In this document: in pieces, positions 36,206-44,941 of the stretch
How positions within the stretch are numbered: position 1 is the first letter of the stretch
Layout: each line of letters begins with the position of its first letter
From: Sphingobium sp. DEHP117
GTDB lineage: Bacteria > Pseudomonadota > Alphaproteobacteria > Sphingomonadales > Sphingomonadaceae
NCBI RefSeq assembly: GCF_030867385.1
Contig: NZ_JAPFBJ010000001.1
Location: 372,001 to 436,000 of the forward strand
Length of the DNA: 64,000 bases
Direction: 5' to 3'
Made by a program: the position numbers and the translations under genes
Notes under the pieces: generated by a model
Seen by the model: the letters and a program-made list of their open reading frames with translations, nothing else
The model's database searches: none
What the model was told of the DNA's origin: nothing

Positions 36206-36720
36206 CAGTTTTGACTCTCCGAATTTGCGCCCTTTTCGCGCAGCAGGAGCGCGCGCGCAAGCAGGATCAGCACGCCGATGGTAATCGCGGCGTCCGCCAG
36301 GTTGAAAATGAGGAATGGCCGCCACTCGCCAAAGTGCAGATCGGCATAATCGACCACGAAACCGAGGCGCACGCGGTCGATGATATTGCCCAAGGCACCG
36401 CCGAGCACGAGGCCCAGGGCGATAACATCCTGGCGGGACCGCTCGCGCCACATCCAGCTAGCGACGAACCCGGCGATGCCCGCCGTCATCGCGACGAGCA
36501 GCCAGCGCGCGGTGTCATTATCCGCATGGAAGAACCCCATCGAGATGCCGCGGTTCTCCACCCAGCGCAGCGCGAAGATCGGGATTATCTCCAGCCCCTC
36601 ATCCCCGCGCGATTGAAGCTGGAGCGGCACGGTGACGATATATTTGATGAGCTGATCGAGGATCAGGATCACGGACGCGATGGCGAGCCCGAGCTTGCGG
36701 TGAAGGGGGGGGGGCGTCAT
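36205..36720 (-). CDS. lspA: lipoprotein signal peptidase (signal peptidase II)
   Basis: The 171-residue inner-membrane aspartic protease cuts prolipoproteins. It has four hydrophobic segments. The catalytic aspartates are in the block LGGALGNIIDRVRLG and in VDYADLHFGEW with FNLADAAITIG downstream. It follows ileS on the same strand, the usual ileS-lspA order, with a repeat-filled 118-base gap. Confidence 0.95.
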   Translation of the reverse strand: MTPPPLHRKLGLAIASVILILDQLIKYIVTVPLQLQSRGDEGLEIIPIFALRWVENRGISMGFFHADNDTARWLLVAMTAGIAGFVASWMWRERSRQDVIALGLVLGGALGNIIDRVRLGFVVDYADLHFGEWRPFLIFNLADAAITIGVLILLARALLLREKGANSESQN

Positions 36721-36730
36721 TGTGAAAATC

Positions 36731-36759
36731 CGTCATGCTGAGCCTGGTTCAGCATCCAT
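36731..36759. repeat. short palindromic repeat between lspA and ileS
   Basis: The unit has GATGCTGAA-type arms (ATGCTGAGC and GGTTCAGCAT). Such 'CATGCTGAAC...TTCAGCATCC' units are widespread in sphingomonad genomes. Confidence 0.55.
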
Positions 36760-36795
36760 CGCGCCTTTGGCGAACCCGGGGCGGAAGAAAAGCGG

Positions 36796-36821
36796 GACCC
36801 CGGATCAAGTCCGGGGTGACG
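36796..36821. repeat. short palindromic repeat (CCCCGGATCAAGTCCGGGG type)
   Basis: CCCCGGA and TCCGGGG form a perfect stem around TCAAG. The outer arms at 15461-15525 resemble it. Confidence 0.6.
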
Positions 36822-36838
36822 AGGTTGGGTGCATAGGC

Positions 36839-39800
36839 TCACGAGAGGATGTCCTCGCAGCGGTTGCAGAGGTCTCCGTCTTCGGTGACTTCGGGAAGGT
36901 GACGCCAGCAGCGGCCGCATTTGTGGTGGGTGGTTTTCGTTACAACCGCCTCGCTTTGTAAATCCAAATTGTCTTTCAGGTCATCCAAGATGACTTCCGC
37001 ACCCGATGTGATCCATAACTCCGGTAGGTCGTCGCCCACTGAGGACAGGATATTGTAGTCGCAGTTTCCAGCTGTAATTATCGCATTAGCTTCCAAGCTT
37101 GATCGAATAGTCTTTTCTCGCCGATGAGGCTCAATAGCTTCGTTTACTTGATCGCGATAATGGCGCAAACGCCCCCATTTTTGCGCCAGCCCCTCATCCA
37201 ACAACCCGTCATTCCCGCGAAGGCGGGAATCCAGGTCTGTTGTCGATGCTGGATCCCCGCCTGCGCGGGAATGACGGGAGAGAAGGCTGGCGAAGTCCGG
37301 CCAATCCAACATGTGCACGCTGTCCGCATCCGGGAAGCGGCTCTTCCATACTTCTTCCGCCGTGAAGGGGATGATCGGCGCGGCGTAGCGGACCAGCGCG
37401 TGGAACAGCACATTAAGCACCGTGCGATAGGCGCGGCGTTTGTCGGTCTGCTTGCCCGTCTCCGGGTTCACATCGCAATAGAGGCAGTCCTTGCGGATGT
37501 CGAAGAAGAAGGCGCTGAGGTCGATATTGGCAAAATCGTTGAGCGCCCGGGTGTAGCGGCTGAACTCCAGCCAGCTCTCACTCGCGCGGTTTTCGACGAC
37601 TTCGCGCAGCGTGGCGTCCAGCTCGGCCAGGCGGTGAAGCATGTAGCGCTCCAGCTCCGGCATCTCGCTAACCGGCACTTTCCCGTCTTCGTCAAATCCC
37701 TCAAGTGCGCCCAGCAAATAGCGGAAAGTATTGCGTAATTTTCGGTACGCGTCGGACGATCCGGCCAACACTTCCTTGCCGATGCGGACGTCGTCGAAAT
37801 AGTCGGTGCTCGCCACCCACATGCGCAATATGTCCGCGCCGCTCTCGCTCATGATCTTCAGCGGATCGACGACATTGCCGAGCGACTTGGACATTTTGCG
37901 GCCCTGGCCATCGAGCGCGAAGCCGTGGGTGAGGACGGACTTATAGGGCGCGCGCCCACGGGTGCCGCAGCTTTCGAGCAAGCTCGACTGGAACCAGCCG
38001 CGATGCTGGTCCGACCCTTCGAGATAGAGGTCCGCACGGTCGTCAGCATCCGTGCCGAATTGCGGTTCGACCACGAAGCTGTGGGTGGAGCCGCTGTCGA
38101 ACCACACGTCGAGGATGTCGTTCACGACCTCATAGTCATCGAGGCTGTATTCGTTGCCCAGCAGCGCCTGATGGTCCGCGCCGAACCACGCATCCGCGCC
38201 GCCTTGCTCGAACGCCGCGCGGATGCGGGCGTTGACTTGCGCGTCGCGCAGGTAGTCGCCGGTTTGTTTGTGGACATACAGCGCGATGGGCACGCCCCAG
38301 GCGCGCTGGCGGCTGATGACCCAATCGGGCCGATCGGAGACCATGGCAAAGATGCGGTTGCGCGAGCGGGTGGGCACCCAGCGCGTGTCCTCGATGGCGG
38401 CGAGCGCTGTCTGACGCAGCGTGGTGGTGTTGCTGCCCTGCGCTGCGTGGATGCCCGCTTCGGTCTCGCACAGCGGGATGTTGGCGTCGCGCTCTCGATC
38501 CATCGGAATGAACCATTGCGGGGTGCAGCGATAGATGATCCGTGCCTTGGAGCGCCACGAGTGCGGGTAGCTGTGGCGGAATTCGCTGGCCGAGAGGAGC
38601 GCGCCTGCTTCGCGCAGGTCGGAGCAGATCGGACCGTCGGCCGCGTTGAATTTCGTATTGATTACCGAGCCTTGCCCGCCGAGCCACGCCCAGTCCTCGC
38701 GGTAGAAGCCGCTGTCCGTCACTGCGAAGACGGGATCGATGCCGACGGCCTTGCAGGCGAAAAAATCTTCCTCGCCATGATCGGGAGCCATGTGGACGAG
38801 GCCGGTGCCCGCGTCGGTGGTGACGTGGGGGGCGGGGAGGAAGGGGCGGGGGCGGAGGAAGAACTCGGCGAGCGGGGAGGCGGGATGGATCGTTTTAAGC
38901 CCCTCCCCTTCAGGGGAGGGGTTGGAGTGGGGCGTGTCCTCTGGGCGCGGCGCTTGGAGCGTGCCCCCACCCCCTGCCCCTCCCCTAAAGGGGAGGGGAG
39001 TCTGGAGGAGGTTGGCGATGGGGTGGCGGGCGGTGGCTCCGGCTAGGGCGGTGCCGGTGCCGCGCCAACTGACGTCGAGAAAGTGTGAAACGCCCGGTGC
39101 AATTCGTGCTGCTAATGCTTCAACAAGATCACCAGCAACAAGATATGGACCCATGCCGTTGATCTTGACGCACCAGTACTCAATCCCCTCCCCATAGGCG
39201 ATGCCCTGGTTGGTGGGGATGGTCCAGGGGGTGGTCGTCCAGATGACGGCGTAGGCGCCTTCCAGCTCGCGGCAATTCGGCGCATCCACAATCTCGAACG
39301 CGACGTCGATCTGGGTGCTCGTCACGTCCTCATATTCGACTTCGGCCTCGGCGAGCGCGGTTTTCTCCACAGGGGACCACATCACCGGCTTCGCGCCGCG
39401 ATAGAGCTGGCTGCTCTCGGCGAACTTCAGCAGCTCGCCGACGATGGCCGCCTCGGCCTCGAACTTCATCGTCAGGTAGGGATTGTCCCAGTCGCCCATG
39501 ACGCCGAGGCGCTTGAACTGTTCCTTCTGCACGCCCACCCATGTGTCGGCATAGGCGCGGCACTGGGCGCGGAATTCCTTTGCGGGCACCTCGTCCTTGT
39601 TGAGCTTTTTCTTGCGATATTCCTCCTCGATCTTCCACTCGATGGGGAGGCCGTGGCAATCCCAGCCCGGGGTGTAGGGCGCGTCCTTGCCCAGCAGGGT
39701 CTGGGACCGGACGATGATGTCTTTCAGCACCTTGTTGAGCGCGTGGCCCATGTGGATGTCGCCGTTCGCATAAGGCGGGCCGTCATGCAGCACGAAGCGC

Positions 39801-39955
39801 TCGCGCCCTTTTCTGGCGGCGCGGAGCTTTGCATACAGCCCGTCCGCCTCCCACTTCGCGGCGATGGCCGGCTCCTTCTGCGCGAGGCCCGCCTTCATCG
39901 GAAAGTCGGTCTTGGGCAGAAAGACGGTGTCTTTATAGTCTTTGGGCTCGGTCAT
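36839..39955 (-). CDS. ileS: isoleucyl-tRNA synthetase with two in-frame repeat insertions
   Basis: The 1038-residue class I synthetase charges tRNA-Ile. It has the HIGH-type motif GDIHMGHALNK, KMSKSLGNV and a C-terminal zinc knuckle (CGRCWRHLPEV...CNRC). It is about 60-80 residues longer than expected. One cause is a palindromic repeat of about 99 bases at 38900-38998, read through as PFRGGAGGGG...NPSPEGEGL in the editing-domain region. The other is a repeat at 37205-37278, read as RHSRAGGDPAS...DSRLRGNDG near the anticodon-binding region. Both keep the frame. Being essential, the gene is presumably functional. Confidence 0.96.
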   Translation of the reverse strand: MTEPKDYKDTVFLPKTDFPMKAGLAQKEPAIAAKWEADGLYAKLRAARKGRERFVLHDGPPYANGDIHMGHALNKVLKDIIVRSQTLLGKDAPYTPGWDCHGLPIEWKIEEEYRKKKLNKDEVPAKEFRAQCRAYADTWVGVQKEQFKRLGVMGDWDNPYLTMKFEAEAAIVGELLKFAESSQLYRGAKPVMWSPVEKTALAEAEVEYEDVTSTQIDVAFEIVDAPNCRELEGAYAVIWTTTPWTIPTNQGIAYGEGIEYWCVKINGMGPYLVAGDLVEALAARIAPGVSHFLDVSWRGTGTALAGATARHPIANLLQTPLPFRGGAGGGGTLQAPRPEDTPHSNPSPEGEGLKTIHPASPLAEFFLRPRPFLPAPHVTTDAGTGLVHMAPDHGEEDFFACKAVGIDPVFAVTDSGFYREDWAWLGGQGSVINTKFNAADGPICSDLREAGALLSASEFRHSYPHSWRSKARIIYRCTPQWFIPMDRERDANIPLCETEAGIHAAQGSNTTTLRQTALAAIEDTRWVPTRSRNRIFAMVSDRPDWVISRQRAWGVPIALYVHKQTGDYLRDAQVNARIRAAFEQGGADAWFGADHQALLGNEYSLDDYEVVNDILDVWFDSGSTHSFVVEPQFGTDADDRADLYLEGSDQHRGWFQSSLLESCGTRGRAPYKSVLTHGFALDGQGRKMSKSLGNVVDPLKIMSESGADILRMWVASTDYFDDVRIGKEVLAGSSDAYRKLRNTFRYLLGALEGFDEDGKVPVSEMPELERYMLHRLAELDATLREVVENRASESWLEFSRYTRALNDFANIDLSAFFFDIRKDCLYCDVNPETGKQTDKRRAYRTVLNVLFHALVRYAAPIIPFTAEEVWKSRFPDADSVHMLDWPDFASLLSRHSRAGGDPASTTDLDSRLRGNDGLLDEGLAQKWGRLRHYRDQVNEAIEPHRREKTIRSSLEANAIITAGNCDYNILSSVGDDLPELWITSGAEVILDDLKDNLDLQSEAVVTKTTHHKCGRCWRHLPEVTEDGDLCNRCEDILS
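37205..37278. repeat. palindromic repeat inserted in frame in ileS (C-terminal part)
   Basis: The outer arms CCCGTCATTCCCGC and GCGGGAATGACGGG are perfect inverses; inner arms GGAATCCAG/CTGGATCCC also pair. It encodes the widespread RHSRAGG...DSRLRGNDG peptide seen where this repeat enters genes. Confidence 0.85.
38900..38998. repeat. paired palindromic repeat inserted in frame in ileS (editing region)
   Basis: Two hairpins, CCCCTCCCCTTCAGGGGAGG and CCCCTCCCCTAAAGGGGAGG, lie in a larger inverted arrangement with TTGGAGTGGGG / CCCCCACCCCCTG inside. It looks like a small MITE-like unit. Confidence 0.85.
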
Positions 39956-40005
39956 GTGCGGTCCGGTGGAAAAGCGAAATCGGACCCGGCTCTAGGGCCA
40001 AAATT

Positions 40006-40950
40006 CTATGAGGACAAGCGGGGCGTCTGCGCGAGGATGTGTCGCGCCGCCGCGCAATCCCGCGCGATCTGGGCCTTGAGCGCATCGAGCCCGTCATATT
40101 TCGCTTCCGGGCGCAGGTGGGCGATCAGCTGTACCTCGATGGTCTCGCCGTAGAGGTCTTCGGCCAAATCGAAGAAATAGGTTTCAAGCAGTTCCTTGGG
40201 TGGATCGAACATCGGGCGGATGCCGAGGTTCGCGACACCATCTATCAGGCGACCGTCAGGCAGCCGCCCGCGCACCGCGTAAACCCCATAGGCCGGGCGA
40301 AGATAGCTGCCCAGCGTCATGTTGGCGGTCGGGAAATCGAGGGTACGGCCAAGCTTTGCGCCATGCTGAACCACGCCCTCGATCGCGAAGGGGCGGGTGA
40401 GCAGGCAGGCGGCGGTGGTGCAGTCGCCCGAACGGAGCGCCTCACGGATGCGGCTGGAGGAGACGGTTGCGCCGGTTTCGTCTGTCACCGGAGCGACCGC
40501 CTCCGCGCGCAGGCCATGCACTGCGCCGAGTTCCCTGAGGCGCGTCACGTTGCCGCATCGGCCTTTGCCGAAGGTGAAATCTTCCCCCGTCACCACCCCG
40601 GCCGCGGCATATGGCCCGGCGAGCATGGCCACGAATTCCTCCGCGCTTTTTTCCGCCAGCTCTCGCGTGAAGTGGAAGACCATCATCGCGTCTGCCCCGG
40701 CCTCGGCGAACAACCGCTCGCGCTGGTTCAGCGAGGTGAGGCGAAATGGCGGTGTGTCGGGCTTGAACAGGCGCACAGGGTGCGGATCGAACGTCGCGAC
40801 GATGACCGGGCGCCCTTCTGCCCGCGCCCAGGCAATCGCCTTGCCCACAACCGCCTGATGGCCGAGATGAAAGCCGTCGAAATTGCCGAGCGCGATTACG
40901 GCCCCGCGCAGATTCGCGCTCACCTCCCCCATGTTGTCCAGCCGCTCCAT
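40006..40950 (-). CDS. ribF: bifunctional riboflavin kinase/FAD synthetase
   Basis: The 314-residue enzyme phosphorylates riboflavin to FMN and adenylates it to FAD. The N-terminal nucleotidyltransferase domain has ALGNFDGFHLGHQAVV and GEDFTFGKGRCG and ends at SSSRIREAL. The C-terminal kinase domain has GRTLDFPTANM and GVYAVRG. It lies upstream of ileS on the same strand, the common ribF-ileS-lspA order. Confidence 0.96.
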   Translation of the reverse strand: MERLDNMGEVSANLRGAVIALGNFDGFHLGHQAVVGKAIAWARAEGRPVIVATFDPHPVRLFKPDTPPFRLTSLNQRERLFAEAGADAMMVFHFTRELAEKSAEEFVAMLAGPYAAAGVVTGEDFTFGKGRCGNVTRLRELGAVHGLRAEAVAPVTDETGATVSSSRIREALRSGDCTTAACLLTRPFAIEGVVQHGAKLGRTLDFPTANMTLGSYLRPAYGVYAVRGRLPDGRLIDGVANLGIRPMFDPPKELLETYFFDLAEDLYGETIEVQLIAHLRPEAKYDGLDALKAQIARDCAAARHILAQTPRLSS

Positions 40951-41015
40951 CCCCGCCGCTATAGCAGCATGAACTGCCTATGCAATTCCGTTGCGGGTGA
41001 GGATGGCGTGGTGGG

Positions 41016-41840
41016 TCAGGCCACGCTTTGGAGAAAGTCGATAATGTCCTGGTTGAGCCGCTGCGGCGTGGTGGCGAACAGGCCGTGCGGTTCGCCATCA
41101 TATTCGATGAGCCGCGCATTGGCGAGCCGCGCGGCGGCTGCGCGCGCCGTGGGTTCGATGGGTACCGTTTTGTCGCTGGTGCCGTGGATGATCAGCGTGG
41201 GCATGGTGACGGCGGCGAGGTCGGGACGGAAATCGGTGCGTGCGAAGGCATCGACGCATTCCAACGTCGCGACCGGGCTGGCCATCAGCGCCAGCGTGAA
41301 CGTCCAATCCAGCACGCCCTGGCTCACCGGCCGGCTGACGAAGCCGAAGCCGTAGAACTGCTTGGCGAAGGTCTGGAGAAAATCGAAACGATCGGCCCGG
41401 ATCTGGTCCTGCATGTCGTCGAACACCGATTCGTCAACGCCGTCGGGGTTGCCTTCATCCTTCAGCAGATAAGGGACGACCGACGAAATGAACATGACGC
41501 GGCTGACGCGCGTCCCGCCGTGGCGGTGCAGATAGCGCGCAATCTCGCCGCCGCCCATGGAAAAGCCAATGAGGGCAACGGACCGGAGATCCAGCGCCTC
41601 GATCACTGCGGCAAGATCATCGGCGAAGCGATCGTAATCATATCCGGTTGCCGGATGGGCCGAGTGCCCGAAACCGCGCCGATCATAGGTGATGACGCGA
41701 TAGCCGGCTTCGAGCAGGGCGACGACCTGATATTCCCACATGTCGCCGGTCAGCGGCCAGCCATGAATGAGGATGACCGGGCTGCCGCTGCCCATGTCCT
41801 TTACGTGAAGAGAGACACCGTCATCCGCGTCGATATACAT
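41016..41840 (-). CDS. alpha/beta hydrolase (chloroperoxidase-like)
   Basis: The 274-residue hydrolase has the oxyanion HGWPLTGDMWEYQ, the nucleophile elbow GFSMGGGE, acid in HGTSDKTVP and histidine in GEPHGLF. Cofactor-free haloperoxidases and esterases of this group share these motifs; halogenation is unlikely to be the real role. AGGAG lies seven bases before ATG 41840; the 55-codon upstream extension was rejected. Confidence 0.88.
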   Translation of the reverse strand: MYIDADDGVSLHVKDMGSGSPVILIHGWPLTGDMWEYQVVALLEAGYRVITYDRRGFGHSAHPATGYDYDRFADDLAAVIEALDLRSVALIGFSMGGGEIARYLHRHGGTRVSRVMFISSVVPYLLKDEGNPDGVDESVFDDMQDQIRADRFDFLQTFAKQFYGFGFVSRPVSQGVLDWTFTLALMASPVATLECVDAFARTDFRPDLAAVTMPTLIIHGTSDKTVPIEPTARAAAARLANARLIEYDGEPHGLFATTPQRLNQDIIDFLQSVA

Positions 41841-41877
41841 GGGCAAGCTCCTGCGTGGGAGTTGCCGAGACGCCCAA

Positions 41878-42381
41878 TCAGCTCTTGCGTTCCGTAGGCC
41901 GCTTGAGGGTGACGAAACTGTAGGCGGGGCGAGGCCCTTCTGCGTCGAACCGCTGTCGCGAGACTTCATGCCAGTCTGCAGGGTCGGGCCGGTCGATACG
42001 GGCATCGCCCTCGATCTCGGCGTGCACCTCGGTCAACTCGATACGGTCGGCGATGGGGAGGAACTGGTTGTAAATTTCTGCCCCGCCGATCACGGAGATA
42101 TGCGGTGCATTGGCGCGCTGCAGCGCATCTTCGACGGTGTGGGCAACCTCGGCGCCGTCTTCCTGCCATTCCCGGTCCCGCGTCAGCACGATATGCCGCC
42201 GCCCATCGAGCAGGCCGGGCAGGCTCTCAAAGGTCTTGCGGCCCATGATCATTGGCCTGCCCTGGGTCAGCGCCTTGAAGTGGCGCAGATCGGCGGGGAG
42301 GTGCCATGGAAGGCGCCCATTGTGCCCGATGACGCCATTGTCGGCGCGGGCGAGAATGAGGACGATCTCGGGATGGTTCAT
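41878..42381 (-). CDS. folA: dihydrofolate reductase
   Basis: The 167-residue enzyme makes tetrahydrofolate with NADPH. It has VLILARADNGVIGHNGRLPWHLPADLR in pieces typical of the family, the acidic residue D/E site after LPWHLPADL, MGRKTFESL and VIGGAEIYNQFLP. It follows purK by nine bases and is probably cotranscribed with purE-purK. Confidence 0.95.
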   Translation of the reverse strand: MNHPEIVLILARADNGVIGHNGRLPWHLPADLRHFKALTQGRPMIMGRKTFESLPGLLDGRRHIVLTRDREWQEDGAEVAHTVEDALQRANAPHISVIGGAEIYNQFLPIADRIELTEVHAEIEGDARIDRPDPADWHEVSRQRFDAEGPRPAYSFVTLKRPTERKS

Positions 42382-42390
42382 GGCCTCGTC

Positions 42391-43461
42391 CTAGAGTTCC
42401 AGCCGCGTGACATGGCCCATCTTGCGACCGGGGCGCGCGCCGTGTTTGCCATAGAGATGGAGATGGTTGGCCGGGTCCGCGAGGATGGCGGCCCACTCAT
42501 GCGCGTCCTCGCCGATGAGGTTGCGCATCTGCACCCCCCTGGCCGCCAGCGCCGTGTGCCCAAGCGGCAGGCCGCAAATGGCGCGAATATGGTTTTCGAA
42601 CTGGCTGGTCAGCGCGCCCTCGATGGTCCAGTGACCGCTGTTGTGGACGCGTGGCGCCATCTCGTTGAACACCGGGCCTTGCGCGGTGGCGAAAAATTCA
42701 AGCGTGAGAACGCCGACATAATCGAGCGCATCTACCACCTGCCGGGCGAGCGCACGGGCGGTTTCCACCTGCTCCATGATCTGTGCCCCGGCGGGCAGGG
42801 TGGAGGTGGACAGGATGCCATCCACATGCACATTGTGCGGGCTGTCCCAAAAGCGGACCTCGCCATCGATACCGCGCACGAGGATGACCGAGAACTCCGC
42901 GTCGAAGCTAACGAAACCCTCCAATATGCAGGGCTGGCCTTTCACCGCCTCCCAGGCTGCGGCCGCCTCGCTGGCCGAGCGCAGGCGCACCTGCCCCTTG
43001 CCATCATAGCCGAAGCGATTGGTCTTGAGGATGGCGGGTGTTCCGATCCGGCCGAGCGCTGCCTCCAGATCGGCAAGGCTGTCCACCGCCGCGAACGGAG
43101 CCGTGGCGCCGCCCAGCCCGGTTACGAACGTCTTCTCCTTGAGGCGATCCTGCGCGATCCGCAGCGCCTCGACATTGGGGCGCACCAGCCCGTGCTGGCT
43201 CAGCGTCTCCAGCGTGCCGCCATCGACATTCTCGAACTCGTAGGTCAGCACATCGACAGCGTCGGCAAAGGCGGCGAGGCGGCCTGCGTCTTCATAGGCG
43301 CCCTGCGTCCAGTCCGCGCATGTATCCGCAGCCGGGCCGCTTTCCTCTGGCGCATAGACATGCGCGCGATAGCCCAGTTGCGCGGCAGCTACGCCCAGCA
43401 TGCGGCCGAGCTGCCCGCCGCCGATGATGCCGATAGTGGAGCCGGGCGGTAATGAAGTCAT
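42391..43461 (-). CDS. purK: 5-(carboxyamino)imidazole ribonucleotide synthase
   Basis: The 356-residue ATP-grasp enzyme makes N5-CAIR from AIR, bicarbonate and ATP in purine synthesis. IGIIGGGQLGRMLGVAA sits at the start, ATP-grasp residues in ILKTNRFGYDGKGQ, and NEMAPRVHNSGHWTIEG near the end. ATG 43461 gives the family N-terminus; the frame extends 12 codons upstream. It lies downstream of purE. Confidence 0.95.
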   Translation of the reverse strand: MTSLPPGSTIGIIGGGQLGRMLGVAAAQLGYRAHVYAPEESGPAADTCADWTQGAYEDAGRLAAFADAVDVLTYEFENVDGGTLETLSQHGLVRPNVEALRIAQDRLKEKTFVTGLGGATAPFAAVDSLADLEAALGRIGTPAILKTNRFGYDGKGQVRLRSASEAAAAWEAVKGQPCILEGFVSFDAEFSVILVRGIDGEVRFWDSPHNVHVDGILSTSTLPAGAQIMEQVETARALARQVVDALDYVGVLTLEFFATAQGPVFNEMAPRVHNSGHWTIEGALTSQFENHIRAICGLPLGHTALAARGVQMRNLIGEDAHEWAAILADPANHLHLYGKHGARPGRKMGHVTRLEL

Positions 43462-43489
43462 TGTCGGGTTCCCGCACCGGCCCACTCTC

Positions 43490-43533
43490 CCTCCCAACCT
43501 CCCGATATGGTATCCTTTGGGAGGTCGGGAGGG
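43490..43533. repeat. hairpin repeat between purE and purK
   Basis: CCCTCCCAACCTCCC pairs with GGGAGGTCGGGAGGG with one G-T mismatch over 15 positions around a 15-base loop. It sits in the 130-base purE-purK gap. It may be a dispersed repeat or attenuate purK expression. Confidence 0.6.
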
Positions 43534-43591
43534 GCGTGGTCGAGGCGCGTGACTCTACCACGGGGCTGGCACCGCATCTCAGAAAAAGCCT

Positions 43592-44095
43592 TCATTCCGG
43601 TTCCTGCGCCACGTCGGCCGTCTGCTTGGCGCGCCATGCCTCCAGCCGCGCGGCGAGTTCGTCATCGGTGTTGGCGAGCATAGCTGTGGCGAGGAGGGCG
43701 GCATTGACCGCGCCGGCCCGCCCGATCGCCAGCGTGCCTACCGGTATACCTGCGGGCATCTGGACGATGGACAGGAGGCTGTCCATGCCATTGAGAGCCT
43801 TTGACTCCACCGGCACGCCCAGCACCGGCAGGCGTGTCATGCTCGCGGCCATGCCGGGCAGATGCGCCGCGCCGCCTGCGCCCGCGATGATCGCCCTGAG
43901 GCCGCGCGAGACGGCGCCCGTGGCATAATCATACAGCCGCTGGGGCGTGCGATGGGCGGAGACGACCTTGCACTCATGCGCCACGCCCAGCGCGGAGAGT
44001 GTCTCGCTGACGTGGCGCATCGTTTCCCAGTCCGAGCGGCTGCCCATGATGACGCCGATGATGGGCTTTTCTCCCTCGCTGCTCTGCCCCGTCAT
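43592..44095 (-). CDS. purE: N5-carboxyaminoimidazole ribonucleotide mutase
   Basis: The 167-residue class I PurE converts N5-CAIR to CAIR. It shows [32 protein letters not shown] and [13 protein letters not shown]. It is first in the purE-purK-folA run. Confidence 0.96.
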   Translation of the reverse strand: MTGQSSEGEKPIIGVIMGSRSDWETMRHVSETLSALGVAHECKVVSAHRTPQRLYDYATGAVSRGLRAIIAGAGGAAHLPGMAASMTRLPVLGVPVESKALNGMDSLLSIVQMPAGIPVGTLAIGRAGAVNAALLATAMLANTDDELAARLEAWRAKQTADVAQEPE

Positions 44096-44296
44096 GTGAT
44101 CTGCTTTCTCCCTTTGAGGTTCAGGCCTTAAACAGCCGAGGGGCGAGGGGCAATGCCCAAGATGATTGTGGTCGGGAGATGTCGGTATTCACCTATCGGT
44201 AAGGTTGGGCAGGCCATTATGCTGCACCTGCCGATTCAAAGCCGACGTTGTGCGGCCAGGACGCAGGCATAGGGACTTTTCCGGGGATACCAGCGC

Positions 44297-44941
44297 ATGA
44301 CCGAAGGCGGCCAGAGCGAAACGTCGACGCAGGGGGCAGACTTGTCCGCCGCCATCATTGCCGAGCTCAAGGCAGAGGTGTCTTCGCTGCGGCGCGATGT
44401 GCGCCTGCTGCGCATCGCCAATGCCGAGCTGGAGCGTGTGGCGGTCTGCGATACGCTGACCCCGCTCTACAATCGCCGCTATTTCATCGGCGCGCTGAAT
44501 GAGCGGATCGTGCGTGCCCAGCGCTATCAGGCGAGTTCTGCGGTGCTGTTTCTCGACATCAACCGCATGAAGCATATCAACGACAAGTTTGGCCACAGCG
44601 CGGGTGATTTCGCGCTGGTGCACGCGGCCCAGCTGGTGCAGGCGCATATCCGCAAGACGGACGTCGCGGCGCGCCTGGGTGGTGACGAGTTTGCGCTGAT
44701 CATCGAGGAAGTGAACGAGAAGCAGGCCGCCAAGAAGGCCGATCATATCGATCATGTCTTGCGCAGCACCGAATGCCGGTACGGCGAGGCTGTGCTGCCG
44801 GTGTCGGCGTCTATCGGATGGGCGATACTGATGCCGAACGACACGGTCGATTCGCTGATCGAGCGGGCAGATGCCAACATGTATGCACGCAAGCGCGCAT
44901 GGCATGGAGGAGCGGCCAATGCAGGCGGTCAGGCTGCCTGA
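44297..44941 (+). CDS. diguanylate cyclase (short GGDEF protein)
   Basis: The 214-residue cytosolic protein has a coiled-coil start (IIAELKAEVSSLRRDVRLLRIANAELE region, about 18-48) and a GGDEF domain with DTLTPLYNRRYF and the active-site ARLGGDEFAL. No RxxD inhibitory site is visible just upstream. The 3' end overlaps dapE by 13 bases on the opposite strand. Confidence 0.9.
   Translation: MTEGGQSETSTQGADLSAAIIAELKAEVSSLRRDVRLLRIANAELERVAVCDTLTPLYNRRYFIGALNERIVRAQRYQASSAVLFLDINRMKHINDKFGHSAGDFALVHAAQLVQAHIRKTDVAARLGGDEFALIIEEVNEKQAAKKADHIDHVLRSTECRYGEAVLPVSASIGWAILMPNDTVDSLIERADANMYARKRAWHGGAANAGGQAA

Noticed and set aside
41839-43452. 537-residue + strand frame across folA and purK
   Set aside because: It covers two well-supported genes on the other strand and has no domain-like sequence.
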